Shown: positions 8,798-16,823 of the stretch, piece after piece
How the letters are laid out: each line of letters begins with the position of its first letter
Numbering within the stretch: the first letter of the stretch is position 1
Assembly: GCA_019873655.1 (NCBI GenBank)
Contig: JAIOAU010000001.1
Location: forward strand, 209,984-273,983
DNA: 64,000 nucleotides
Source of the DNA: Chloroflexota bacterium
Lineage (GTDB): Bacteria > Chloroflexota > Anaerolineae > Anaerolineales > Villigracilaceae
Direction: 5' to 3'
Notes under the pieces: model-generated
What the model saw: the letters and a program-made list of their open reading frames with translations, nothing else
The model's database searches: none
What the model was told of the DNA's origin: nothing
Position numbers and translations under genes: made by a program

Positions 8798-10015
8798 TTA
8801 TTTGTTTTCGCAATAACTCGGCGCCAATTGATTCGGAGGCACAATATGCCACTGGCAGGCGGGGTTGGCGACGCAGGATTGGGGGTCGGTGTATTGCGAG
8901 CAGTTGACGGTCGTCGGCGGCGCCTCGGTGAGGGTCGGTTCGAAGATGACCAGCGGCGGGGCTTCGACGATTTCGACGCCGCTGGTATCGCCCTCTACGT
9001 CCACCTGCTCTGCCCAGACCCAGCAGCGCGCCCCGCGCGTCGGGCTGGTGATCAGCCACCAGCCGCCGTCGGCGCTGCGGCCCTCGATGGGCGCCTGTTC
9101 GCCAGCGTAGAAGGCATCCTCGATCGGATAATCGGGGGAAGGCCCAAGCCTACAGTTGAGGTCGAGGCGGGCGATGGCGATGGGAAATTCAGGACGGAGG
9201 CCGCTCGGCGGGCATAAGATCCCCTCTGGCTGCACGAACAGGCTGCGGACTTCGGAGATGGGATCATCCAAGGTCCCGTTCACATCGGTCACGACTCGCC
9301 AGTAGTAGCGTTTGCAGGATTCCCATCCGAGAGCGGCGGGTGAGACTGTATAATCGGTTCTTAATGATGTTGATCCGCCATATATAGACGACATCGTAGG
9401 AGTGTCGGAAAAATCGATCTCGTATCGTGCGTTGGGCAGGCATGAGGTGGGATCGTCCCAGACGAAGTTGATTTCTTCATCAGAGGCGACGCTGGCGCCA
9501 TCGGGCGGGTTGAGGAGATTAACGGGTTGTATTGTCTCCGTTGTGCATCTCGGCCCGGTGTAGAAATGTCCCAGCGCGCTGGGGCCTTTCACGTCTGGGC
9601 CGGGGCCGGTTTCCAGCCCGGCATAGACTCGCCAGTAGTAACTGTTGCCCGGTTGCAGGGGAATGGGCCAGGACAGTTGCCAGACGCCGGGAGAGACCTC
9701 GTCATCGTAATTCACCCGGCCGGTCATGCCGGGGCTGGCTGGCTCCGCGCCGGTCCAGACGTAGAGTTCGAAGAAGTCGGGCTTGCAGGTGACCGTTGCG
9801 TAGGGATAAATGGGGTAGGTGACGGGGTAACTCCATCGCAGGGTCACCAGGTTGGCCGGATCCACAACCTCGATTTCGCTATTGGGACTGAGACTGATGG
9901 GCGCCCGCAACTGTTCGGGGGTGCAGCGGGGGACTTCGGTGGGCAGGCTGCAGCCAGCAGTTGCCCACAATAGCCCGGCGACCGCCAGGCAGGTGAAGAG
10001 AGGCAATCTTTTCAT
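8798..10015 (-). CDS. Lipoprotein with beta-sandwich repeats and SH3-like domain
   Basis: A 405-residue exported protein. The start at 10015 is chosen because GGAGGT sits at the right distance. The N-terminus has a lysine-arginine pair, a hydrophobic stretch and a lipobox ending in C22 (ATAGC), so it should be lipid-anchored outside the cytoplasmic membrane. Two fibronectin-III-like modules follow (each with a YYWRV strand, near residues 120 and 230), then a bacterial SH3-like segment beginning CRLGPSPDY and ending GARCWVWAEQVDVEG. A Cys-rich tail (CSQYTDPQSCVANPACQW) closes it. The architecture suggests wall or carbohydrate binding; no catalytic motif is visible. It stands alone with an AT-richer 5' region. 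Confidence 0.75.
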   Translation of the reverse strand: MKRLPLFTCLAVAGLLWATAGCSLPTEVPRCTPEQLRAPISLSPNSEIEVVDPANLVTLRWSYPVTYPIYPYATVTCKPDFFELYVWTGAEPASPGMTGRVNYDDEVSPGVWQLSWPIPLQPGNSYYWRVYAGLETGPGPDVKGPSALGHFYTGPRCTTETIQPVNLLNPPDGASVASDEEINFVWDDPTSCLPNARYEIDFSDTPTMSSIYGGSTSLRTDYTVSPAALGWESCKRYYWRVVTDVNGTLDDPISEVRSLFVQPEGILCPPSGLRPEFPIAIARLDLNCRLGPSPDYPIEDAFYAGEQAPIEGRSADGGWWLITSPTRGARCWVWAEQVDVEGDTSGVEIVEAPPLVIFEPTLTEAPPTTVNCSQYTDPQSCVANPACQWHIVPPNQLAPSYCENK

Positions 10016-10035
10016 CTCTAACCTCCACACTATAT

Positions 10036-10055
10036 ATAGCCGGTTGGCCGGCTAT
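10036..10055. promoter_or_regulatory. Short inverted repeat upstream of the SH3 lipoprotein
   Basis: ATAGCCGG (10036-10043) and CCGGCTAT (10048-10055) pair around TTGG, next to a TATATATA run that could serve as the -10 region of the minus-strand lipoprotein gene. It may be an operator or a 5' leader hairpin. Confidence 0.35.
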
Positions 10056-10242
10056 TGATGAAAACCGGTGATGGAGCCTCAAAGTCTTTGGCTTACCCCT
10101 CTCGTGATTCATTGTAGTGCGCCAGGGCGAGGCAATCAATATGACTTAAGGGTGCTTTTTCATTTGGGATGCGCCGTGGCAACGCCGCGGGATGCAACGA
10201 GCAGGCTGGGATTCTTCTCTCTGGAGCGGGGAGGCCCCCAGT

Positions 10243-11154
10243 TCAGCGCTGTGGAAGAGGATGGGACTGGAAGAATTGCCACATCAGGCGGGTGGCGTCG
10301 ATCTCGGTCGTTGTCGGGCCGGTGAGCCATACGGGCAGGGGCTCGCCGCCGGGCCAGGTATGTCCGCCGCCCTGGATGGTGTAGAAGACGACATCGGCGG
10401 CGCAGCCTGAGTAGCGCCGCTCGATCACATGGGCGCTGATTTGCGTCTCGACAGGTCGAGAGGCGCATCCATTTCGGAGGGCAAGAATCTCGACCCAGGA
10501 GGGGATGTTCGGGAAGGGAACGTCGAATGACTCCGACGGGCCGCCCTGGTAGGGGACGATGGGATCGGCGTCGCCGTGGAAGAGGATGGCGGGGACGGGA
10601 CGCGCGGCCTGGCACGCCTCCCAAGGGTACAGATAGGCGCCGCCGACCCCGCCGAAGGCGGCAATGCGCTTGGAGAGTTGACAGGCCAGGGCAAAGGACA
10701 TCCCGCCGCCGTTCGACAGGCCGTTGACGTAGATGCGCGCCGGGTCGATGTTGTATTGGGCTTCGAGTTCGTCGAGCAGGGTGGTCAGGAAGGCTACGTC
10801 TGGACTGCTGAGGCTGGCGTCGCTGGCGCGCCAGCGTTTGGGGAAACCCGTTCCGGAGGGGTGAACGAGGATGAACCCGTATTCATCGGCCAGTTCGTTC
10901 CAGCCGGTCAGCCGGCTCTGGTGGGCTGGCCACTGGGCAAAGCCGTGAAGGCTGATGACCAGCGGAGCCGGCGCGGCTGGGTCGTAAGATGGAGGAACAT
11001 AGAGTAAGTAGCGGCGGGTTTCCTCGCCTATTGACAGACGCCCATTTGTTCGATCGGAAAGACGGTAGGCGAGGAAAGCCAGGGCGGGGGGAATGGCCAG
11101 GAGGAGGAAGAGGACAAGGACGAAAGCCCGGATGAATTTTAGAATTCTTTGCAT
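10243..11154 (-). CDS. PHB depolymerase/LpqC-family esterase, membrane-anchored
   Basis: A 303-residue alpha/beta hydrolase. Residues 9-30 form a hydrophobic N-terminal anchor or uncleaved signal. The oxyanion motif SLHGFAQWP is followed by the nucleophile elbow GLSNGGGMS, the acid in HGDADPIVPYQGG and the histidine in GGGHTWPGG, completing a Ser-Asp-His triad. This matches the poly(3-hydroxybutyrate) depolymerase/feruloyl esterase family, which hydrolyses polyester or aryl-ester substrates outside the cell. It follows the endonuclease V gene with a 19-nt gap, so the two are probably co-transcribed. The native substrate cannot be predicted. Confidence 0.85.
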   Translation of the reverse strand: MQRILKFIRAFVLVLFLLLAIPPALAFLAYRLSDRTNGRLSIGEETRRYLLYVPPSYDPAAPAPLVISLHGFAQWPAHQSRLTGWNELADEYGFILVHPSGTGFPKRWRASDASLSSPDVAFLTTLLDELEAQYNIDPARIYVNGLSNGGGMSFALACQLSKRIAAFGGVGGAYLYPWEACQAARPVPAILFHGDADPIVPYQGGPSESFDVPFPNIPSWVEILALRNGCASRPVETQISAHVIERRYSGCAADVVFYTIQGGGHTWPGGEPLPVWLTGPTTTEIDATRLMWQFFQSHPLPQR

Positions 11155-11173
11155 TTCCTGGTTTCTCGATTCC

Positions 11174-11866
11174 TCAAAACAAACGCTCTTGCTGGGCGCG
11201 CTGAATCGGCAGTTTTTCTCCTCCGGCGACGCGGTGCGCCCAGCGGGTCGGCTCCGGCAGACGGAAGCCCCGGCAGCAGTCCAGGGTGAAGGAGACAGCG
11301 TGGGGCAGGTCCATGAGATGACCGGGGGAGATGTAGAGCGGTTTGGTCTGCTCGCGGGTGCGCAGAACCGCCCCGATGACCTGACCGCGCTCATCGAGCA
11401 GGTCGGCTCGGTCGCCGCGGCGGGGGCCGGGTTCGGCGTGTCGGCCGTAGAGGCGGGATTTGGCCACCCCGATGGTCGGACGCTCCAGCCAGAGTCCCAT
11501 CTGCGAGGCGATGCCCAGGCCGCGCGGGTGGGCAATCCCCTGTCCATCAAATAGGACCAAGTCGGGCAGGTGTTGCAGTTTCTCCCAGGCGGCCAGCACG
11601 GCCGGGCCTTCGCGGAAGGCCAGCAGGCCGGGGATGTAGGGAAAGGTCAGGGGAACCTCGGCAACGGCGGCCTCGACCGGTTCGAGGTCGGGGTAGGTCA
11701 GGACGACGATGGCGCAGGCGCAGGTCTCGGCGCGGACGCTGACATCCACTCCGGCGACCAGCGAGACGGGTCTTTTGTCCCAGGCGAGAACGAGTCGCTC
11801 TCGCAATTCGCTCTGGAGATGGGCGGCCTCTTCGGGAGGAAGATTCCAGGGGTGCAGAGATTTCAT
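11174..11866 (-). CDS. nfi: Endonuclease V
   Basis: A 230-residue DNA repair nuclease that cuts near deoxyinosine and other deaminated bases. VAGVDVS carries the first catalytic Asp (D41); the wedge PYIPG is at residues 76-80, the following acidic residue is E86, and LFDGQGIAHPRGLGIA supplies D107 and H113. Length and motifs fit the family. The ATG at 11866 has no strong ribosome-binding site, and the gene overlaps the run-on part of the Cys-rich ORF upstream. It precedes the esterase gene by 19 nt. Confidence 0.93.
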   Translation of the reverse strand: MKSLHPWNLPPEEAAHLQSELRERLVLAWDKRPVSLVAGVDVSVRAETCACAIVVLTYPDLEPVEAAVAEVPLTFPYIPGLLAFREGPAVLAAWEKLQHLPDLVLFDGQGIAHPRGLGIASQMGLWLERPTIGVAKSRLYGRHAEPGPRRGDRADLLDERGQVIGAVLRTREQTKPLYISPGHLMDLPHAVSFTLDCCRGFRLPEPTRWAHRVAGGEKLPIQRAQQERLF

Positions 11867-12806
11867 CGCGAGTCTGCGTAAGTATAACAGAACCTTGAGA
11901 TGTGAGGCGGGGATGGGGCTGTTTAGCGCCCGGCTGGAGAGAATGAGGCGCGGCGCTTTCCTCAATGGCCTGGACGCTCGGAGGCCGTCTGCAATCCCGG
12001 CTCCTTTGCCAACCAGTCGTGACATTTTTTATCAAAAAGTCCCTAATTCTTGGTGAAGAGCCCGTTTCCTTGAAGGAAACGGGCTCTTCCAGGGGACAGC
12101 CCCATGAGCAGGTGGTGTAGTTGCAAATGGGGTAGGAGCCGGGGCCGTTGGCCGGTGTAGCAGGGCAGTTTGGAGTGGGTTGACTGCCGCATCCGGGGCA
12201 GTTAGAAGAGGAGCATATGCAGGTATTACCAGATTTCTCACATTTGAGGCCGATATTACAGGAGCCGGAGCATTGATTATTATATAAGCCGCAAGGGCCG
12301 CTGGGTTTGATTGGGGGTTGGGTCGGGCTGGCGAGCGGGTCTGTTGGTTTTGGCGTGTCGGTTGGGGCGGGGGTGGGGGTGGGGGTTTTTATGGGTTTTG
12401 GAGCGCATTTATCAGTATTGATGGTGTCGCAATAGCCAGAACAGCATTGATAATCATGAGCACACATTTGTCCATTTGCTCTACATGACGGAGTAGGTGT
12501 ATTGGTCGGGGGACAGTCTCGACAAACTCCGCCAGAGCAGTTGATTTCAGAGCATCCACAAGTACAATACCAAGAGCAATAAGGATCAGGCGCGCAAAGA
12601 CTACCAGAACAACCACATGAACAGTTTTTTACAAAAATCCATGTACTGCCGTCACAATAATATTGTTTGCTATAACTACAACATGAACTTCCTTCAAGGT
12701 AGCATCTATCACCGCTTTTACAAGCAGCAAAAGAGGGTTTTGGAAAAGCAAGAGAGATAAAGGTTATAAAAGTTATAAAGGTTATAGCCAGCGCTTTTCT
12801 CCCCAT
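11547..12806 (-). CDS. Cys-rich secreted protein of unknown function; 3' end uncertain
   Basis: From ATG 12806 the first 25 or so residues form a signal peptide containing a tripled ITF unit encoded by a tandem AT-rich repeat. The mature part has over thirty cysteines in short CxxC/CC patterns, two Thr-Pro linkers (TNTPTPS; TPTPTPAPTDTPKPT) and no recognised fold, suggesting a disulfide-knotted surface protein. After CNYTTCSWGC the frame enters a 17-bp-arm palindrome (12055-12089) and then runs about 500 nt of non-homologous GC-rich sequence overlapping endonuclease V in another frame. The true protein probably ended near 12090 and lost its stop when the palindrome was inserted, or the frame is shifted. 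The region is distinctly AT-richer than its neighbours. Confidence 0.55.
   Translation of the reverse strand: MGRKALAITFITFITFISLAFPKPSFAACKSGDRCYLEGSSCCSYSKQYYCDGSTWIFVKNCSCGCSGSLCAPDPYCSWYCTCGCSEINCSGGVCRDCPPTNTPTPSCRANGQMCAHDYQCCSGYCDTINTDKCAPKPIKTPTPTPAPTDTPKPTDPLASPTQPPIKPSGPCGLYNNQCSGSCNIGLKCEKSGNTCICSSSNCPGCGSQPTPNCPATPANGPGSYPICNYTTCSWGCPLEEPVSFKETGSSPRIRDFLIKNVTTGWQRSRDCRRPPSVQAIEESAAPHSLQPGAKQPHPRLTSQGSVILTQTRDEISAPLESSSRRGRPSPERIARATRSRLGQKTRLAGRRSGCQRPRRDLRLRHRRPDLPRPRTGRGRRCRGSPDLSLHPRPAGLPRRPGRAGRLGETATPARLGPI
12055..12089. terminator. Strong palindrome, terminator-like
   Basis: GAAGAGCCCGTTTCCTT (12055-12071) and its exact complement (12073-12089) form a 17-bp-arm hairpin. On the minus strand a weak T-run (ACTTTTTG) follows about 20 nt later. 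It lies at the apparent end of the Cys-rich domain and is read in frame by that ORF. Confidence 0.6.
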
Positions 12807-12828
12807 AATCTTTAGTATAACAAAAAAT

Positions 12829-12897
12829 GCAAAATTCAAAATGCAATCCTGCCCTTCGCGAAGGGCGGGACAAAATGACAATGCAAAATGCAAAATT
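12829..12897. repeat. AT-rich imperfect repeat around a small hairpin
   Basis: Copies of AAATGCAAAATT and variants flank the hairpin CTGCCCTTCGCGAAGGGCGG in the gap between the Cys-rich protein gene and the lipoprotein gene at 12924-14264. No gene is visible here. Confidence 0.6.
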
Positions 12898-12923
12898 AGG
12901 AGGGAATAGGACTAATAAAAATC

Positions 12924-14264
12924 TTATGGATTAGTTGGCCATAATCTTTGAGTTGAAGCAGGAGTTATCAGCTGGAGCTCGGGAGGGAGAGGGTATCGCA
13001 TTCCTTGAGTTTCAAGAACCCTGGTGTCTGTGTCAAGCATATCTAGATATCCCAAGTTGCCGGAAATATTTGCCCAATCGTTTCCATTTCCATCATCAGT
13101 TGGTAAATCATGCGGATCATTCCCCGTGCTCAAGAGCTGGGCATAAATGGAATTGCGGGGAAGGATAACAGCTGGGCTGTTTGGATCGTCTGGATTAAGA
13201 TGAGGCCGGATAACAATATTTTCAGGGTCATTGGGGTCAAGGTTGGGGTTGGTGGCAAAAAGGACAAGGGTTGGAAAAACCGGATTGGTTCTTCGAAAAG
13301 CCAGTCTTAAGCCAGTATCAGAATAAAAAAGTTCTTCAGCATTTTGCGGCTGTCCTTCAATAGTGGCGTCAACACATATGTAAAAATTCCAATTACCCAG
13401 TTCTTCAGGGTCAGGGTTTTCTTGATTTTGAGGGTTGAAGGCGGCAACAACAGTAAACGGGTATCTTTGGCCGTTTATAATGATTTCGCCGCCAATATCC
13501 ATATATCTCATGGTCAGGCCGGCTAACTGCTGTTGGTTTCCGCCGTCATTGCCTTTGGCTTTGAGGCTGGCAATTCTTGTGCCGTCTGGAAGGATTTCAA
13601 AAAGCAGAGAGTTTCCGCCGAGGTTCTGCCAGTTTTGCCGGACAGCATCGGGGTCCATATGGAGGATGTCGGCAAGGCTTTCGCCTTTGTCCATCCGCTC
13701 AAGGATGTAGGAGAGAATAAAGCGGGTGGCATCCCCGGACTGGACGTCTTCGATGGTGAGGGTGGGGAGATTGTCAAGGGCTTCTTCGTTGAGCCGGGGG
13801 TTGTCGGTGTTGACGCCGGTGTAGAGTTCTTGAAAATTGGGGACAACGCGGAATTCGGCGGTGTCGGGGAGCCAGAGGAGGGTGACTTCCTGTCCGTTTT
13901 GGTCCAAAGCGCGGACGGTGTAGGGGGCGAGGGGGTTGTGGGCGCGCAGGTCGTCATTCGTAGAGAAGGTATCAGGAAGCAGGGCGAGTTCTACGGTCTC
14001 CCGTCCACCGTCCACGGTCTGCACCGCGGAGACGAGCCAGCGGCCGTTTTCGGGGTCGTAGCGGATGAGGCCGCGGGCGAAGGCGGGGTCAAATTCAGAA
14101 GGGTGAGGGAGTTCGGGGAGAGGGGTGGGAGTGGCAGTGGCAGTGTTCAGTGGGCGGTGTTCAGTGTTCAGTGGAACGGCGGTCTGCGGGCCGACGTCCG
14201 CGGTCTGTCCGCAGGCGGCGAGCAAGACGACAAAAAGGATGAGCAAGAGAAATGAACGGGGCAT
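12924..14264 (-). CDS. Lipoprotein of unknown function
   Basis: A 446-residue exported protein I do not recognise. A hydrophobic leader ends in lipobox LAAC (C18). Residues 25-55 are a Thr/Pro-rich low-complexity linker (VPLNTEHRPLNTATATPTP) whose DNA is an 8-bp-period repeat. The rest is soluble, with no transmembrane segment, rich in Asn and Asp. The 5' part is GC-rich like the genome while the last two thirds (about 12924-13700) are clearly AT-richer, hinting at mosaic origin. SD-like AGGAGAC precedes the ATG and a TATAAT lies at 14297-14302. It is adjacent to the Cys-rich protein gene; a shared surface role is possible but unproven. Confidence 0.7.
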   Translation of the reverse strand: MPRSFLLLILFVVLLAACGQTADVGPQTAVPLNTEHRPLNTATATPTPLPELPHPSEFDPAFARGLIRYDPENGRWLVSAVQTVDGGRETVELALLPDTFSTNDDLRAHNPLAPYTVRALDQNGQEVTLLWLPDTAEFRVVPNFQELYTGVNTDNPRLNEEALDNLPTLTIEDVQSGDATRFILSYILERMDKGESLADILHMDPDAVRQNWQNLGGNSLLFEILPDGTRIASLKAKGNDGGNQQQLAGLTMRYMDIGGEIIINGQRYPFTVVAAFNPQNQENPDPEELGNWNFYICVDATIEGQPQNAEELFYSDTGLRLAFRRTNPVFPTLVLFATNPNLDPNDPENIVIRPHLNPDDPNSPAVILPRNSIYAQLLSTGNDPHDLPTDDGNGNDWANISGNLGYLDMLDTDTRVLETQGMRYPLPPELQLITPASTQRLWPTNP

Positions 14265-14380
14265 GATCCGTCTCCTGGCGCAGAACGTTTTACCAAATTA
14301 TACGGCGAGTTGGCAAATCAAAAAGCGCTGGGAGATGACATGCATCTCGTCGCGCTTTTTGGGTCGGATAGAGGTCGAAA

Positions 14381-15067
14381 TTAATTTTCTGCCATCGCTG
14401 TCGCCGGTTGCTGCGCCGGGGCAAAGCGGCGGTACAATCCCAGGCCAAGGCCTCCTAATATCAGCCCCGCGCCGATGACTGTCAGCGCCGTATGCCAGGC
14501 GTCGGCCCAGTTGACGCCGCCGATGGTGTGGGTGGGGGCCATCAGATAGGGGATGACCAGGGTCAGCAGGCCGGTCAGCGCCAGGGAGATGGCGGCGGCG
14601 TGTTTGCCGGTCTCTTTTTCGCCGGCGGGCTTCTCGTAGTTCACGCCCTGCCAGATGGTCGGCAGGCGGAACAGGAGGAAGACGATCAGGGTGAGGACGT
14701 TGGTGTAGAGGACCGCGTCCACGGGCATGGATGCGCCGCGCAGGGCGCGCGAGGCGAAGACGTGAATCAGGTTCAGGCCCGTCCCGAGGAGCAGGGCGAT
14801 CAGAGCGGCGCGGTAGGCGTCGCGGCGGCCGCGCACGAGCAGGACGACGGCGCGCACGCCCAGGATTCCGGCGGCGATTCCCACCAGGACGAACAGAATC
14901 CACAGCCACTGGAACGGTTGAATGGCGTCGAATTTGCCGCCCCAGCCGGTCGGGTTGAGGGCGACACAGGTCGTCCCGGCTCCGCCGAGCAGGGTGAAGG
15001 CGGCGGTCAGGCTCATCAGGACGATGCCAAGGATGCGAAGGGTTTTGGCCCACCAGGTGTGTCTCAT
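14381..15067 (-). CDS. Six- to seven-helix membrane protein of unknown function
   Basis: A 228-residue hydrophobic protein with about six transmembrane segments (roughly residues 10-32, 52-77, 86-106, 118-138, 158-178, 188-208). Two cytoplasmic-type loops contain RGRRDAYR and EKPAGEKETGK. Histidines lie in or near helices (LIHVFASRA, APTHTIGG, DAWHTAL). AAGGAGAA precedes the ATG. It is the last gene of the minus-strand run that starts at 21747 and includes CtaB, so a role in the same membrane process is plausible. No family is recognised. Confidence 0.7.
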   Translation of the reverse strand: MRHTWWAKTLRILGIVLMSLTAAFTLLGGAGTTCVALNPTGWGGKFDAIQPFQWLWILFVLVGIAAGILGVRAVVLLVRGRRDAYRAALIALLLGTGLNLIHVFASRALRGASMPVDAVLYTNVLTLIVFLLFRLPTIWQGVNYEKPAGEKETGKHAAAISLALTGLLTLVIPYLMAPTHTIGGVNWADAWHTALTVIGAGLILGGLGLGLYRRFAPAQQPATAMAEN

Positions 15068-15073
15068 ATCATT

Positions 15074-15182
15074 CTCCTTTTTTCAACACAAAGTGCTTTC
15101 AACACAAAGTGCACGAAGGGAACACGAAGGGCGCGAAGAATAAAATAAAATTTTGTGTCCCTTTGTGCCCGTTGTGTTTTTC
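15074..15182. repeat. Inverted array of CACGAAG/CACAAAG repeats
   Basis: AACACAAAGTGC and AACACGAAGGGCGCGAAG units are followed, after an AT spacer, by their rough complement TTTTGTGTCCCTTTGTGCCC. The gap can fold into a long imperfect hairpin between two minus-strand membrane-protein genes. The units belong to the same sequence family as the 51-bp repeat at 50932-51238. Confidence 0.7.
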
Positions 15183-15185
15183 TTT

Positions 15186-15791
15186 TTACGCCAGTGCGAA
15201 GCCGGCGACGAACGCGGCGGTCATCAGCAGGAGCAGGGCCGGCAGGATGCGCAGAATCGTCTCGCGCGGGACGATGGGGCGGCCGGCCTTCAGGAAGGAG
15301 AGCAACAGCCCGCCCAGGCCAATCAGCGCGCCGCCCAGGCCGACCAGCGCGAAGCCGGGGCGCGCCGCCCCCTGCGCGGCGAGTACGCTCGGCAGGAGGA
15401 AGATGACCATCCCCGCCACGCCGTGGACGACGGTCAGGACGATGACCGGCAGGCGGCCCTTGAGCGGCAGGGAGCGGGTGAGGAGGACCGCCAGGAATCC
15501 GCCCAACACGAAGAGCAGGTACGGGGTCCGCCAGGCGGCGAGGCGCTCCCAGACCAGCCCCAGCGAGAGGCTGAGCGGGATGACGGTCGAGACGATGACC
15601 ACGACTGGGCTTTCGAGCACGTCCAGGCCGAGGATGATGAGCAGCAGGCAGGCGACCAGCAGGACGCCGAATCCAATCGTGTAGGCCAGCACGGGGACGC
15701 GTTCCAGCCCTTCGATGCCGACCGCCACCTGCCAGGCGGCCAGCAGGGCGGCGAGGAGGAGGAAGAGGCGGAGGAGGGGGGAGGCTTTCAT
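15186..15791 (-). CDS. Multi-pass membrane protein, paralogue of the 19344-19961 product
   Basis: A 201-residue protein with six or so hydrophobic helices. From about residue 75 to the end it matches the product of 19344-19961: SLGLVWERL against SLGLVEQYF, HGVAGMVIFLLPS against HGAAGLVIFIGPF, and VGLGGALIGLGG against VGIGGLLIGLGG, with the same LTPLLLLMT-like last helix (LPALLLLMT). The conserved histidine in the HGxAGxVIF motif sits inside a helix and is the best candidate ligand. No ribosome-binding site is visible because the upstream gap is repeat DNA. Function unknown; both copies lie in the CtaB-containing cluster. Confidence 0.75.
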   Translation of the reverse strand: MKASPLLRLFLLLAALLAAWQVAVGIEGLERVPVLAYTIGFGVLLVACLLLIILGLDVLESPVVVIVSTVIPLSLSLGLVWERLAAWRTPYLLFVLGGFLAVLLTRSLPLKGRLPVIVLTVVHGVAGMVIFLLPSVLAAQGAARPGFALVGLGGALIGLGGLLLSFLKAGRPIVPRETILRILPALLLLMTAAFVAGFALA

Positions 15792-15793
15792 GG

Positions 15794-15848
15794 TGGACGG
15801 TGGACCGTGGACGGTGGACGGTCTACGGTCTACCGTCCACCGTCTATT
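15794..15848. repeat. Short tandem repeat with inverted end (GGTGGAC type)
   Basis: Repeated GGTGGAC/GGACCGT/GGTCTAC units end in CCGTCCACC, which is complementary to the beginning. It fills the whole gap between ctaB and the next membrane-protein gene. Confidence 0.7.
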
Positions 15849-15849
15849 G

Positions 15850-16692
15850 TCAAAGCGAAAGCAGAATCATCGAAGCCAGCATATACAGCGAGGCGTACTT
15901 GAACAGGCTGTAGTTGACCCGCTCGGAGGGGCGGAAGACGGTGGCGAATGAAAGCACCAGCAGCCCGGCGGAGAGGACGGCCATCAGGCGCAGGAAGCCG
16001 GCCTGGACGCCGATCATCACGCCCGCCACACCCATGCTGGCGGCGGCGATGATGGCCGAGAGGGCGATGACGGCCCGCGTCGTCTCGAAGCCGTAGGCGG
16101 AGGGGAATGTCGGGATGCGCGCCGACTGATAGTCGGCGAAGTAGCGCATCGAGAAGGTCAGGATGTGGGTCGGAATCCAGAACAGGACGGCCATGCTGAG
16201 CAGGACGCCGATGAGGTCAATCTGGCCGGTTGCCATCACCCGTCCGGCGAGGATGGGCATGCCGCCCGAAATCCCGCCCCAGACGATGCTCCAGCAGGTG
16301 CGGCGCTTGAGCCAGATGGTGTACACGATCACGTCGAAGAACAGCCCGGCGAAGACGACCAGCCCATAGAGCGGACTCATCGCCACAGCCCAGCCGACGC
16401 CGAGGGCGGAGAGAATCAGTCCCAGGCGCAGGGCTTCCGCGGGCGAGACGCGGCCGTCGGCCAGCGGACGGTGGTGGGTGCGGTTCATCACGGCGTCAAT
16501 GTCGCGGTCGTACCACATGTTGAGCACGGTCGAGCCGCTGATGGCCAGGAAGAGGCTGCCCGCCACGCCGAGCAAGATCAGGCCCGAAGGCGCGGTGTGG
16601 GCGCTGAGATACCCCGCCAGCCCGGTCGCCAGCAGGAGGCCGGTCTGGAGGGTTTTGATGAGGGGGAGGTAGAGGCGGAGTTTTTTGAGCAT
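15850..16692 (-). CDS. ctaB: Heme O synthase (protoheme IX farnesyltransferase)
   Basis: A 280-residue UbiA-superfamily membrane enzyme that adds a farnesyl group to heme B to give heme O for heme-copper oxidases. The first Asp-rich motif NMWYDRDID is at residues 58-66, followed by MNRTHHRPLADGR; the second conserved segment is DVIVYTIWLKRRTCWSIVWGGISGG, split here between two helices. Around nine transmembrane helices are expected. The frame is open upstream through a 15-bp tandem repeat, but MLKKLRLYLPLIKTLQ at 16692 is the natural start. The neighbouring genes are uncharacterised membrane proteins rather than standard cox genes, which is unusual. Confidence 0.93.
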   Translation of the reverse strand: MLKKLRLYLPLIKTLQTGLLLATGLAGYLSAHTAPSGLILLGVAGSLFLAISGSTVLNMWYDRDIDAVMNRTHHRPLADGRVSPAEALRLGLILSALGVGWAVAMSPLYGLVVFAGLFFDVIVYTIWLKRRTCWSIVWGGISGGMPILAGRVMATGQIDLIGVLLSMAVLFWIPTHILTFSMRYFADYQSARIPTFPSAYGFETTRAVIALSAIIAAASMGVAGVMIGVQAGFLRLMAVLSAGLLVLSFATVFRPSERVNYSLFKYASLYMLASMILLSL

Positions 16693-16711
16693 GGTTTTTC
16701 TGTGAGGGAGG

Positions 16712-16801
16712 CAGGTATTGGGTAAACAGGTATCAGGTATACAGGTATCGGGTACACAGGTATCAGGTATACAGGTGTCAGGTATACAGGTAACCAAGTA
16801 T
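16712..16801. repeat. 15-bp tandem repeat, six units
   Basis: Units starting CAGGT occur exactly every 15 nt (16712, 16727, 16742, 16757, 16772, 16787), consensus CAGGTATCAGGTATA. On the minus strand the array keeps an open frame that would read as CIPDT pentapeptides, continuous with ctaB. It is followed by CTGCCTCCCTG, complementary to the sequence just before the array. Confidence 0.9.
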
Positions 16802-16823
16802 ACCTGCCTCCCTGTTTTCTTGT

